From Paenarthrobacter ilicis (GTDB taxonomy: Bacteria; Actinomycetota; Actinomycetes; Actinomycetales; Micrococcaceae): a DNA stretch of 64,000 bases. The notes below the pieces were generated by a model. The model ran no database searches. It saw nothing but the letters and a program-made list of their open reading frames with translations, and was not told the DNA's origin. How positions within the stretch are numbered: position 1 is the first letter of the stretch; each line of letters begins with the position of its first letter. The DNA lies in the NCBI RefSeq assembly GCF_016907545.1, contig NZ_JAFBCD010000001.1:3224001-3288000 (forward strand), given 5' to 3'. Shown piece by piece: positions 8,170 through 16,681 of the stretch. A program made the translations under genes and the position numbers.

Positions 8170-9438
8170 GTGGGAAACGGATTCGGCGAGAAGCTGCGTG
8201 CCGAACGGCTCGAACGTGGGTTGACCCAGGCGGAGCTTGGCAAAAACCTGTACTCCCCCAGCTACATCTCCCTGTTGGAAACGGGACGGCGTGAGCCCAC
8301 GGCTGAGGTCATTGAAGAACTGGCCCGCAGGCTTGAGCTGGCACCGAAGGCGCTGGAAGCGTGGAGCCAACCCGTCTCCGTCAGCGATGCTGAATACGTC
8401 CTTGCCGGACTCTACGCCCGCCAGGCCTGGGACCTGCGCGACTACCAACTGGCCGCCAGCCACGCCGCCACCGCAGCCCAGATCGCCCTGGAAGCCAAGA
8501 ACAACAGCGCTTGGTGGAACATGACCTACATGCAGGCCGAGTGCGTCATGAAGCAGGGCCACCTGAAAGAGTGCCAGCAGATAGTTGAGCACCTCCTGGA
8601 GCACCCCATGGCCACGGAGTCCGCAGGCCTGGGTGTGCGGGCATGGCAGATGCTCGCCGCAGTGTGTCACGGGCAAGGGCAGCTGGCCACCGCCGTCGAG
8701 CATGCCAAGCAGGCCGTGAAGCTGTCCGAGCAGCTGCCCAAGGGGTCAACCCTGATCATCGGTGCGCACCGCGCACTGATCGGCGCTCTTGCCGAGAGCG
8801 GCAAACTGGATGAGGCCTGGACCTACTGCCTGGCCATGATTGAGCACATGGATGAACACTCCATGTCCCAACTGGCCGGCGAGGTTGCCTGGGTGGTGGG
8901 GAACGTGGCCTTCATGCGGCACGACTACGTTGAGGGGATCAAGCACCACGAGCGTGCTGCCAAGCTCCTCTCCCCCGCCAACGACATTGAACTGTGGGCC
9001 CGTTTCAATAAGGCCTCCGCAGCTGTCCGCTTGTCTTCGGGCATCGTTGAACCGGAAACGTTGACCTCCATTGAGCGGGCCGAACTGGCGCTGTCCATTG
9101 TTGGCGGCAACAAGACGGACCAACTGGAGGTCGCGTTCATTCGTGCCCGCTGGCTGTACCTCACGGGCGACATCCCCGCTGCAGTGGACAAACTCCGCGA
9201 AATCCATGCAGACCGCAAAGCCCTGGCCCGGCACACCGCCGGCGAGGTATCGCTGTTGCTCGGCAAGTCGCTGAAAGCCGCCGGCGAACCCACTGAGGCC
9301 CTGAAGTACCTGGAGGAGGCCCAGCACGACTTCAGCGCCGCCGGCGCCTCGGACAGAGTCCAGCAGGCCATGGACGCCGTGCTGGAAATCCGCCTTGCAG
9401 AACGCCGCGCCGCCAAAGAGCACTCACAAGCGAGCTAG
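8170..9438 (+). CDS. XRE-family HTH regulator with C-terminal TPR domain (RRNPP-like)
   Basis: A 422-residue predicted cytoplasmic DNA-binding protein. An XRE helix-turn-helix covers about residues 5-60 (GLTQAELGKNLYSPSYISLL). The remaining 350 residues are helical repeats of TPR type, with no enzyme motif. This is the layout and almost the length of NprR; in that family the TPR domain binds a re-imported short peptide and changes DNA binding. The GTG start at 8170 is chosen for the AGGAGG ribosome site eight bases upstream. It is divergent from the prepeptide gene, which supplies an obvious candidate ligand (IGNWPDPM or a slightly longer form). It ends 3 bp from convergent purC and is not functionally linked to it. 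Stand-alone XRE-TPR regulators without a peptide also exist in actinobacteria, so the pairing needs proof. Confidence 0.88.
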   Translation: MGNGFGEKLRAERLERGLTQAELGKNLYSPSYISLLETGRREPTAEVIEELARRLELAPKALEAWSQPVSVSDAEYVLAGLYARQAWDLRDYQLAASHAATAAQIALEAKNNSAWWNMTYMQAECVMKQGHLKECQQIVEHLLEHPMATESAGLGVRAWQMLAAVCHGQGQLATAVEHAKQAVKLSEQLPKGSTLIIGAHRALIGALAESGKLDEAWTYCLAMIEHMDEHSMSQLAGEVAWVVGNVAFMRHDYVEGIKHHERAAKLLSPANDIELWARFNKASAAVRLSSGIVEPETLTSIERAELALSIVGGNKTDQLEVAFIRARWLYLTGDIPAAVDKLREIHADRKALARHTAGEVSLLLGKSLKAAGEPTEALKYLEEAQHDFSAAGASDRVQQAMDAVLEIRLAERRAAKEHSQAS

Positions 9439-9441
9439 CGG

Positions 9442-10386
9442 TCAGGCGAAAGTCCGGCCGGTCAGCTTCTCGTAGGCTTCCACGTAACGGGCGCGTGTAC
9501 GCTCCACGACCTCTGCAGGCAGTGCCGGTGGCGGGGTGTCGGAGGACTTGTCCCAGCCGGACTCAGCCGAGGTGAGCCAGTCGCGGACATACTGTTTGTC
9601 ATAGGAAGGCTGCGACTGCCCCGGCGCGTACGTTGCGGCGTCCCAAAACCGCGAAGAGTCCGGGGTGAGGACCTCGTCACCCAGGGTGATGACCCCGGTG
9701 GCCGCATCGATGCCGAATTCAACCTTGGTATCGGCAAGGATGATGCCGCGTTCGCGGGCGATTTCTTCGGCGCGGGTGTAGATCTTCAACGTGAGTTCGC
9801 TGAGGCGGGCAGCAATGTCATCGCCCACCATGGCCACCACGTCGTCGTAGGTGATGTTGATGTCATGCTCGCCGACTTCGGCCTTGGCGGACGGCGTGAA
9901 GAGTGCCTTCTCCAGCCGCGAACCATCAACCAGGCCCTCCGGCAGCGGAATGCTGCACACGGTGCGCGATTCCTTGTACTCGGCCAGCCCGGAGCCCGTG
10001 AGGTAGCCGCGTGCGATGCATTCCACGGGGAACATATCCAGCTTCTTGCAGATCATGGCGCGGCCCTCGACCGCGGCAGGAACGCCATCTTCCACCGTGG
10101 ACGCCAATACGTGGTGCTCAACTTCCAGCTGATCGAACCACCACAGGCTCAGCTGCGTCAGGACCCGGCCCTTGTCCGGGATCTCGCTGGTCAGGACGTG
10201 ATCATAGGCGCTGATCCTGTCGCTGGCAACAACCAGAACACACTCTTGGCCAAGACGCTCGGTGATGGCTTCGTCGGCCGGAACGTACAGATCGCGGACC
10301 TTGCCGGAATACACGTGCTTCCAGCCCGGAAGCTCAAGTGTTTCAGTTTCGAAGCCGCCGGTGGGCAGGGATTCGCTCATGCTCAC
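9442..10386 (-). CDS. purC: Phosphoribosylaminoimidazole-succinocarboxamide synthase
   Basis: SAICAR synthetase: joins CAIR and aspartate with ATP in de novo purine synthesis. Recognisable blocks are GKVRDLY near the N-terminus, SDRISAYDHVL, PVECIARGYLTGSG and LADTKVEFG. The 314 aa length is usual for actinobacteria. Translation starts at GTG 10386, overlapping the purD stop as GTGA, or at the ATG two codons later (10380); the overlap points to coupling with purD. The 3' end is 3 bp from the convergent regulator gene with no terminator between them. Confidence 0.96.
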   Translation of the reverse strand: MSMSESLPTGGFETETLELPGWKHVYSGKVRDLYVPADEAITERLGQECVLVVASDRISAYDHVLTSEIPDKGRVLTQLSLWWFDQLEVEHHVLASTVEDGVPAAVEGRAMICKKLDMFPVECIARGYLTGSGLAEYKESRTVCSIPLPEGLVDGSRLEKALFTPSAKAEVGEHDINITYDDVVAMVGDDIAARLSELTLKIYTRAEEIARERGIILADTKVEFGIDAATGVITLGDEVLTPDSSRFWDAATYAPGQSQPSYDKQYVRDWLTSAESGWDKSSDTPPPALPAEVVERTRARYVEAYEKLTGRTFA

Positions 10387-11693
10387 GCCTTCACTTTCGG
10401 GATGGTTCCTGTACCCGCGTACGGAACTTTGATCCCGCCGCGGGCGGCTTTGCTTGCTATGTCCGTGCGGAACTGTGAGCCTTCAAGCTGAACCAGCTCA
10501 ACGCCGTCGTACGCCCTCTCGCGGGCCTCCACCAGATCCGAACCCAGCGCCACCACAGCAAGCACACGGCCGCCTGCCGAGACAACTTTGCCGTCCTCAT
10601 CCAGCTTGGTGCCTGCATGCACCACGTGGACGCCGTCCAGCTCGTCAACCTTCTTGAGGCCGCGGATGCGGTCACCGGTGCGGGGCGTGTCGGGGTAGTT
10701 TTCGGCGGCAACGACGACGGCGACTGCCGTGTCCTTGGACCAGCGCAGCTCCTCTGCGGTGTCCAGTTCGCCCTTGGCAGCTGCCAGGAGAAGCGCACCG
10801 AGCGGCGTCTTCAGGCGCGCCAGGACAGCCTGGGTTTCCGGGTCACCGAAGCGGACGTTGAACTCGATGACGCGCGTGCCGCGGGACGTGAGTGCCAGGC
10901 CGACATAGAGCACGCCCACAAAGGGGGTGCCACGGCGGGCCATCTCGTCCACCGTGGGTTGGGCCACGCGATCAATGACTTCCTGGACCAGGCCCTCCGG
11001 AGCCCACTCCAGCGGGGTGTAGGCACCCATGCCACCGGTGTTGGGGCCCTCATCGTTGTCAAAAATGCGCTTGAAATCCTGTGCGGGAGACAGCGGAACA
11101 GTGGTGTGGCCGTCGCAGAGGACAAACAGGGAGACCTCGGGGCCGTCCAGGAATTCCTCGATCACCACGGTGCCACCGGCGTCGAAACAGGACTGGGCGT
11201 GGGCCAGGGCTTCGTCGCGGTTGTTGGTGACCACCACGCCCTTGCCTGCGGCCAGGCCATCATCCTTGACCACGTGGGGAGCCCCGAACGTGTCCAGTGC
11301 GTCTGCGGCTTCCTCGGCGTTGGTGGCAACGCGGGCCATGGCCGTGGGAACGTTGGCTTCGGCCATGATCTGCTTGGCAAACGCTTTGGAGGCCTCCAGC
11401 TGCGCTGCTTCCTTGCTGGGGCCGAAGACAGGAATGCCGGCCTCACGTACGGCGTCGGAAACCCCGGCGGCCAAGGGGGCCTCGGGTCCAACAACCACAA
11501 GGTCAACGCCCAGCTTGGTGGCGAGGGCTGACACGGCTTCCGGGTTGTTTCCGTCCACCGCGTGGGTGGGAACCAGTTTGCTGATACCGGCGTTACCCGG
11601 GGCCGCGTGGACCTCGGAAACGTTGGGATCTTCAAGCAGGGAGCGGACAATGGCGTGTTCGCGGCCGCCTGGGCCAATGACGAGTACCTTCAC
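10383..11693 (-). CDS. purD: Phosphoribosylamine-glycine ligase (GAR synthetase)
   Basis: Second step of purine synthesis: ligates glycine to phosphoribosylamine using ATP. The N-terminal nucleotide-binding block VLVIGPGGREHAI, the ATP-grasp segments KDDGLAAGKGVVV and MGAYTP, and the active-site block EFNVRFGDPETQ are all present in 436 aa. It heads a two-gene purD-purC unit with a 4-bp overlap. It is divergent from the asparaginase gene across 118 bp, which must hold both promoters. Confidence 0.97.
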   Translation of the reverse strand: MKVLVIGPGGREHAIVRSLLEDPNVSEVHAAPGNAGISKLVPTHAVDGNNPEAVSALATKLGVDLVVVGPEAPLAAGVSDAVREAGIPVFGPSKEAAQLEASKAFAKQIMAEANVPTAMARVATNAEEAADALDTFGAPHVVKDDGLAAGKGVVVTNNRDEALAHAQSCFDAGGTVVIEEFLDGPEVSLFVLCDGHTTVPLSPAQDFKRIFDNDEGPNTGGMGAYTPLEWAPEGLVQEVIDRVAQPTVDEMARRGTPFVGVLYVGLALTSRGTRVIEFNVRFGDPETQAVLARLKTPLGALLLAAAKGELDTAEELRWSKDTAVAVVVAAENYPDTPRTGDRIRGLKKVDELDGVHVVHAGTKLDEDGKVVSAGGRVLAVVALGSDLVEARERAYDGVELVQLEGSQFRTDIASKAARGGIKVPYAGTGTIPKVKA

Positions 11694-11811
11694 GGCTTCA
11701 AGGGTACTTTGTGAAAGGCGAGCATCCTAAGCTGTGTCACGCACCGGACCCTGCCGGCGCCCCTGGCCCGGTGGGGACCTTGGCGTCCCTGGCGCCCCAT
11801 AGACTTGTTGG

Positions 11812-12828
11812 ATGCCTATGAGTTCGCACGAAACGTTCAACGTAGACTCTGCCGTGGAGCTGGCAGTGATTGAACGCAGCGGCTTCATCGAGTCCCGGCA
11901 CGTCGGTGCCGCCGTGGTCCTGGCCGGAGACGGTTCCGTGGTCACCCGGCTGGGTGACATTGATGCCCCCATTTATGCCCGCTCCACGCTCAAACCCTTC
12001 CAGGCGTTGGCCTCCATGCAGTCCGGCGTCCCGCTCCGCGGTGCGCAGGTAGCCGTTGCCTGCGGCAGCCATACGGGTTCCCTGGAACATATGGACGTCG
12101 TGGAAGGCATGCTGAAGGCCGCCGGTGTCCGCGAGGAAAACCTGCTGTGCCCTACGGCGTGGCCGCAGGATGAGACGGCACGCAACTGGCTGGTGCGCTC
12201 CGAGCGGGGGCAGTCGAAGCTCGCGTTCAATTGCTCCGGCAAGCACGCCGCCTTCCTCTGGGCCTGCACGGAGAACGGCTGGGACCTCCGCAGCTACCTT
12301 GAGCCGAACCATCCGCTGCAGCAGCGCGTCCGATCCGCCATTGAGGAATACAGCGGGGAGACCATCTCCCACTTGGGCATCGATGGCTGCGGGGCGCCCG
12401 TGGCAGCGTTGTCGCTCACCGGCCTTGCCCGCGCGTATTCCAAGCTGGCCAAATCACCCGGCGATTCCTCTTCCAACGCCCGCGCCGCCACCATCGCCAC
12501 GTCCATGCTCGACTACCCCTGGGCGGTCCAAGGCAAGGGCGAGTCCAACACGGTGGTCATGGAGGAACTGGAAGTCCTTGCGAAGATCGGTGCCGAAGGC
12601 GTCCTCGTCATGGCCACGCCCACCGGCGCCACAGTGGCGGTCAAGGTCTTGGACGGCAACCTCCGCGCCACCACCCTGGTTGGGCTGACGCTGCTGGCCG
12701 TCAGCGGCGCTGTGGACATCCCCGCGGTCTCCAACGTCCTGGAACGCGTAGTGGAGCCGGTGCTCGGCGGCGGCCATGAGGTAGGCAGGATCCGCTTGGG
12801 CCATGCCGTCTCCGCCCTCCTCGACTAA
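11812..12828 (+). CDS. L-asparaginase, Rhizobium etli (thermolabile) type
   Basis: Predicted hydrolysis of asparagine to aspartate and ammonia. The 338-residue protein matches the asparaginase family unrelated to the E. coli AnsA/AnsB fold. Marker stretches are ARSTLKPFQALA near residue 56, ACGSHTG near 83 (the SxxK/SHxG-like catalytic region), FNCSGKHAAFL near 142 and GIDGCGAPV near 188. No signal peptide is seen, so it is cytoplasmic. There are two candidate ATGs six bases apart at the start. It is followed 24 bp later by the sterol-carrier-family gene, with an AGGAAAAGGAAA ribosome site between them, so the two may be co-transcribed. Confidence 0.88.
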   Translation: MPMSSHETFNVDSAVELAVIERSGFIESRHVGAAVVLAGDGSVVTRLGDIDAPIYARSTLKPFQALASMQSGVPLRGAQVAVACGSHTGSLEHMDVVEGMLKAAGVREENLLCPTAWPQDETARNWLVRSERGQSKLAFNCSGKHAAFLWACTENGWDLRSYLEPNHPLQQRVRSAIEEYSGETISHLGIDGCGAPVAALSLTGLARAYSKLAKSPGDSSSNARAATIATSMLDYPWAVQGKGESNTVVMEELEVLAKIGAEGVLVMATPTGATVAVKVLDGNLRATTLVGLTLLAVSGAVDIPAVSNVLERVVEPVLGGGHEVGRIRLGHAVSALLD

Positions 12829-12852
12829 CCCGGACAGGAAAAGGAAACACCC

Positions 12853-13257
12853 ATGGCTGTTGCACGACGCCGAGTCAATATCGAGGAAGGCCGCGCTGCC
12901 CTGGCAGCCTGGCAAACCGCCGTCGAACGCTCCGAAACCGCTGGCGGGACAACCGCCGAGGCCGGGACCCCGCCGTCGCGCACGTTGATTGCGACGGCGG
13001 TCCGCTACTCGCTGGAGGAAGTCACCGCACGCGCGCCAGGCAATTCGGTGGAAGTCCGCGTGCCGCCGTTCGGCGTGACCCAATGCGTTGAAGGGCCCCG
13101 CCACACGCGCGGCACTCCCCCGAACGTCATTGAGTGCGACGCCGCCACCTGGCTGTCGCTGGTGACGGGCCGGACCTCTTGGGCTGACGCCGTTTCCGCC
13201 GGACGAGTGGCCGCCTCAGGGTTGCGGGCCAACCTCTCCGCGCTGCTCCCGCTTTAA
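12853..13257 (+). CDS. Sterol carrier (SCP2-like) family protein
   Basis: A 134-residue cytoplasmic protein of a family annotated in actinobacteria as sterol carrier family protein. The C-terminal block NVIECDAATWLSLVTGRTSW onward resembles the SCP2 signature in which a DAxTWL(x)L helix lines a lipid-binding pocket; the residues before it (SVEVRVPPFGVTQC) form the sheet. No ligand can be named. It is likely co-transcribed with the asparaginase upstream, though nothing suggests a shared pathway. A strong hairpin follows directly after its stop. Confidence 0.72.
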   Translation: MAVARRRVNIEEGRAALAAWQTAVERSETAGGTTAEAGTPPSRTLIATAVRYSLEEVTARAPGNSVEVRVPPFGVTQCVEGPRHTRGTPPNVIECDAATWLSLVTGRTSWADAVSAGRVAASGLRANLSALLPL

Positions 13258-13258
13258 G

Positions 13259-13298
13259 CAGCCGATGCCCTCCGGGGCTATCCGGCGGGCATCGGCTG
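13259..13298. terminator. Bidirectional terminator between convergent genes
   Basis: A 12-bp perfect stem, CAGCCGATGCCC (13259-13270) with GGGCATCGGCTG (13287-13298), sits between the sterol-carrier gene (plus) and dctA (minus). The long stem suits termination from both sides, although the T-tracts are weak. Confidence 0.75.
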
Positions 13299-13319
13299 TT
13301 CAGGTACTGCAGTTTGACG

Positions 13320-14807
13320 TTAGTCGGGGCAAATCGGTTCCGTGGATTTCCCCCGCTTGCTCATCTCGAACTGCGGCAGCTGATCAGAGGTAGGGCCGCC
13401 GCGGAACTTGGGCGACGGGTTCTGGCCTTGGCTGAGCCTCTCCAGCTCCTGCTGTGCGTAGACGTCTTCCTTGCCGAGCATGATGGCGGTGTCCTCATTG
13501 GTGATTTCACCGTTGAAGGCGCGGACCATGACGCTGCGGTCGAACTGGCCCTCCCACTTGGCCACCACGAACGTTGCCACGCAGTTTCCGAGCAGGTTGA
13601 CCACCACGCGCATGGAGTCCATGAGGCGGTCGGCGCCGAGGAGGAGTGCAACTCCGGCAACCGGGAAGATGCCCAAGGCGGCAGCGGTCGCGGAGAGTGC
13701 CAGGAAGGACGAACCAGGTACGCCTGCCATGCCCTTGGAGGTCAGGAGCAGCACACCCAGGGCTGCCAGTTGCTGGCCGAGATCCAAGTTGTGGCCGAAC
13801 GCCTGGGCCAGGAACAGCAGCGAGATCGAAAGGTAGATCGCAGCACCGTCCAGGTTGAAGGAGTAGCCCGTGGGCACCACCAGGCCGGTGGTTGCCCGTG
13901 AGCAGCCGGCGTTGGTCAGCTTGGTCATGATGCGTGGCATGACTGCTTCAGTGGACGCCGTGCCCAATGCCAGCAGGAATTCTTCGCGGGTGTACTTGAG
14001 GAATGACCACAGCGGAACGCGGGCGAATCCCCACGCCACCAGGAACAGCAGGCCAATGAACACAATGGCCGCGGCATAGCAGGCTGCAATCAAAAGGGCA
14101 TAGGTGCTCAGCGTGCCGATGCCGTATTGGCCAATGATGAAGGCCATGGCTCCGAAGGCGCCGATGGGGGCAACTTTCATGATCCAGGACATGATCTTGA
14201 AGATCAGTTCCAGGACGGTTTCCATGAGGCTGATGACCGGCAGGCAACGCTCGCGGCCGATTACCACAATGGCGGCACCGAAGAAGACCGAGAAGAACAG
14301 CACCTGAAGAAGGCTGTTGTTGGCAAAAGCACCGATCACGCTGACGGGAATGACGTCCAGGATGAATGCCGCGGCGTCCTTGGGAGGCGCATTTCCGGTT
14401 TTGGCGTTGAGGGCGTCCTGCGACAACGTGGAGGGATCGATGTTCAGGCCGGCACCCGGCTGGACAATGTTTCCCACGATGAGTCCGAAGACCAGGGCAA
14501 AAAGAGTGGCGCCGGTGAAGTACAGGAGCGCTTTGACCCCGACCCTTCCGACCGCCTTGACGTCGCCGACTGCTGAGATGCCCGTGACGATCACGAGGAA
14601 AATCAGCGGGGCGATGATCATCTTGATGAGTTGAATGAATCCATCACCCAGTGGCCGGAGGGCGGACCCGATAGTCGGCCAAAAATGGCCGATGAGTACA
14701 CCTGCGACGACGGCGATCAGAATTTGGAAGAAGAGCGACTTGTACAGTGGCTTCTTCTTCTGCGGGGCCGAACTCGCCTTCAGCGCCGCGGAGTCTGGGA
14801 TCTTCAT
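13320..14807 (-). CDS. dctA: C4-dicarboxylate (DAACS family) cation symporter, DctA-like
   Basis: Imports malate, succinate and fumarate with protons or sodium. The 495-residue membrane protein begins with a TM helix (LFFQILIAVVAGVLIGHFWP). It carries the family signatures LVTGISAVGD and, late in the protein, VPTGYSFNLDGAAIY, part of the substrate and cation site. The frame continues to a GTG at 14840, but ATG 14807 is preferred because CAGAG lies just upstream and the extra 11 residues are unlike the family. Upstream at 14901-14915 is a perfect IclR-type palindrome shared with aceE and malic enzyme. That suits a transporter of C4 acids, intermediates of the same carbon route. Confidence 0.9.
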   Translation of the reverse strand: MKIPDSAALKASSAPQKKKPLYKSLFFQILIAVVAGVLIGHFWPTIGSALRPLGDGFIQLIKMIIAPLIFLVIVTGISAVGDVKAVGRVGVKALLYFTGATLFALVFGLIVGNIVQPGAGLNIDPSTLSQDALNAKTGNAPPKDAAAFILDVIPVSVIGAFANNSLLQVLFFSVFFGAAIVVIGRERCLPVISLMETVLELIFKIMSWIMKVAPIGAFGAMAFIIGQYGIGTLSTYALLIAACYAAAIVFIGLLFLVAWGFARVPLWSFLKYTREEFLLALGTASTEAVMPRIMTKLTNAGCSRATTGLVVPTGYSFNLDGAAIYLSISLLFLAQAFGHNLDLGQQLAALGVLLLTSKGMAGVPGSSFLALSATAAALGIFPVAGVALLLGADRLMDSMRVVVNLLGNCVATFVVAKWEGQFDRSVMVRAFNGEITNEDTAIMLGKEDVYAQQELERLSQGQNPSPKFRGGPTSDQLPQFEMSKRGKSTEPICPD

Positions 14808-14900
14808 TGCTCTGAACCAATCAGTTGTGAACAGCCTCACATTTTGTGGGGTTTTTCAAATGTAAGCTCGCTCACAATGTTCCGCAAGGGGAGATTGAAA

Positions 14901-14915
14901 TTCCATATTATGGAA
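14901..14915. promoter_or_regulatory. IclR-type box upstream of dctA
   Basis: TTCCATATTATGGAA is a perfect 15-bp palindrome 94 bp upstream of the dctA ATG. It matches the box found ahead of the NCS1 permease, aceE and malic enzyme. The regulator encoded at 37170-37925 is the obvious candidate to bind it. Confidence 0.6.
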
Positions 14916-14972
14916 GTCATATTCGGTTGGAAGAAGGGGTGCGTGCCGCTGCCACCCACTTTGAACACGCAA

Positions 14973-15010
14973 AACCCGCGGCACGCCCCTAGGCAGGCGT
15001 GTCGCGGGTT
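14973..15010 (-). terminator. Terminator of the NCS1-racemase-SDR operon
   Basis: A 14-bp stem, AACCCGCGGCACGC (14973-14986) with GCGTGTCGCGGGTT (14997-15010), has a single G-T pair. It lies 40 bp after the SDR stop on the minus strand. Confidence 0.75.
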
Positions 15011-15049
15011 GTTGGAGGTCAAAGTAGGTGGTGGCGGGACCTGATGGAG

Positions 15050-15817
15050 CTAGCCGCGGCCCACAAACGGCATGCCCGACGCCGTGACCACCAGGGAGCC
15101 CACGCTGGCAGAGGCCGGCATGTTGGCCATCAGCAGCACGGCTCGGGCGGCGTCGTCCACGGGAAACATGGGTTCAACTTTGCGTGAGCCATCGGCCTGG
15201 AGCGCCCCCGAGCCCACCCCGATGGTGTCCATGATCTCGGTCCGGGTGTTGCCGATGTCGATCTGCCCGCACGTGATGCCGAATGCCCGCCCATCCAGCT
15301 CGATGCTCTTGGTAAGGCCCGTCATCGCGTGCTTGGTCACCGTATAAGCCACGGACAAGGGACGCGGCGAGTGCGCGGAAATGGAGCCGTTGTTGATGAT
15401 CCTGCCACCCTGCGGTTCCTGGACTTTCATGGTTCGCACGGCCTCGGCGGCACACAGCATGGAACCGGTGACGTTGACGCGCAGCGTGGCCTCCCACTGC
15501 TCCACGTCCAGGTCACCCACATCCCCGGACGGCCCGAAGATGCCGGCATTGTTGAACAGCACATCAACCCGGCCCCAGCGGTGCCGCACCTGCCCGAAAA
15601 GGCGCGCGACGTCGTCGGGCGCTGTGACGTCGCACGGAACCACCAGCGCTTCCGGACTCCCGCCCGCAGTTTCGCGCAACGGTCCCTCGCGGCGGCCGGC
15701 CAGCGCCACCCGGTAGCCGTCGGCCAGCATCAGCCGGGCCACCGCCCGTCCAATGCCGGAGCCGGCGCCGGTGACGACGGCGACCCTAGCGTTAGTGGGC
15801 GCGTTGGAGTCAGTCAT
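15050..15817 (-). CDS. Short-chain dehydrogenase/reductase (SDR)
   Basis: NAD(P)-dependent oxidoreductase of the classical SDR family, 255 aa. The cofactor motif TGAGSGIG is at about residues 16-23 and the NNAG segment near residue 88. The catalytic Ser and the YxxxK motif appear as NNGSIS and YTVTK. Arginine residues after beta-2 (AGRREG) hint at NADP(H) preference. The substrate cannot be read from sequence. It is the last gene of an apparent operon with an NCS1 permease and a hydantoin/allantoin-racemase-like protein, so a step on a hydantoin- or allantoin-derived compound is plausible. Confidence 0.88.
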   Translation of the reverse strand: MTDSNAPTNARVAVVTGAGSGIGRAVARLMLADGYRVALAGRREGPLRETAGGSPEALVVPCDVTAPDDVARLFGQVRHRWGRVDVLFNNAGIFGPSGDVGDLDVEQWEATLRVNVTGSMLCAAEAVRTMKVQEPQGGRIINNGSISAHSPRPLSVAYTVTKHAMTGLTKSIELDGRAFGITCGQIDIGNTRTEIMDTIGVGSGALQADGSRKVEPMFPVDDAARAVLLMANMPASASVGSLVVTASGMPFVGRG

Positions 15818-15850
15818 GTGGTTGCCTTTCGGGAGATGCTGCGGCCAGCG

Positions 15851-16609
15851 TCAGCGTGCGGCTTCCGGCTGGCCCGTTGACTGCAGTGCGGAGGTTATCG
15901 GCCAGCCTATGACAGTCTTCGGGCGGGGCGTGGCGTAGGTTCGCACCTTGGACGTGGACAGGCCCAAGCGCACCAGGGATTCCGCAATGGTGACTGCTGC
16001 GGCGACGCCATCCACCACGGGGACACCGGTACGCTGCCGGATCTGGTCATCCAGCCCTGCCATCCCGCCGCAGCCAAGGACAATCACCTCGGCCTTGTCC
16101 TTGGTGACGGCTTCTTCGGCCTGGCCCACAATGGCCTCGACGGCTCGCTCCGGATATTCCTCCAGCTCCAGGACGGCCATGCCGCTGGCCCGGACGGAGG
16201 CGCAGCGGGCTTCAAGCCCAGCCAGCTTCAACCGGTCCTCAATCAAGGGCACAGCGCGGTCCAAGGTGGTGACCACCGAATACTTGTGGCCCAGGAACAT
16301 GGCAGTGCTGGCGGCTGCCTCGGTGATGTCCACCACCGGTACCTCCAGAAGTTCCTGCAGGCCTTCACGGCCATGCTCGCCATAGCCGGCCTGGATGACG
16401 GCGTCGAACGGCTCCGGATAGTTGACCACGGCATCCATGACGGCGATCGCCGCCAGGTAACTTTCAAAATTGCCTTCACAGGAATCAGCGCCGAAACGTG
16501 GCGTGATGCCGATGATCTCGGTGCCCGGCGCTGCTGCCGCCCGGGCTTGGGCGGCTATGGAATCGGTCATGGATTGGGTGGTGTTTACGTTTGCTACCAG
16601 AATGCGCAT
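15851..16609 (-). CDS. Asp/Glu/hydantoin racemase-family protein lacking the first catalytic cysteine
   Basis: The 252-residue protein belongs to the hydantoin/allantoin racemase (HyuE/HpxA) group by its N-terminal RILVANVNTT, EVPVVDITEAA near residue 90, and the C-terminal cysteine block VIVLGCGGMAGL with C180. Two-base racemases need a second cysteine in the segment that here reads DAVIQAGYGEHG. That position is glycine (G75), so the usual two-cysteine mechanism is not possible as written. Arylmalonate decarboxylase of the same superfamily also has Gly and one Cys at these positions, so decarboxylation or another one-base reaction is conceivable. It sits between the NCS1 permease (72 bp) and the SDR gene. 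Cytoplasmic; substrate unknown, with an allantoin-like compound favoured by context. Confidence 0.8.
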   Translation of the reverse strand: MRILVANVNTTQSMTDSIAAQARAAAAPGTEIIGITPRFGADSCEGNFESYLAAIAVMDAVVNYPEPFDAVIQAGYGEHGREGLQELLEVPVVDITEAAASTAMFLGHKYSVVTTLDRAVPLIEDRLKLAGLEARCASVRASGMAVLELEEYPERAVEAIVGQAEEAVTKDKAEVIVLGCGGMAGLDDQIRQRTGVPVVDGVAAAVTIAESLVRLGLSTSKVRTYATPRPKTVIGWPITSALQSTGQPEAAR

Positions 16610-16681
16610 GGAGTGCCTTTCAACGGCAATACCCGCCGACTGCCCGGGGACGGGAGGGGCGGGCTTGCCGTGCTTCTTGGA

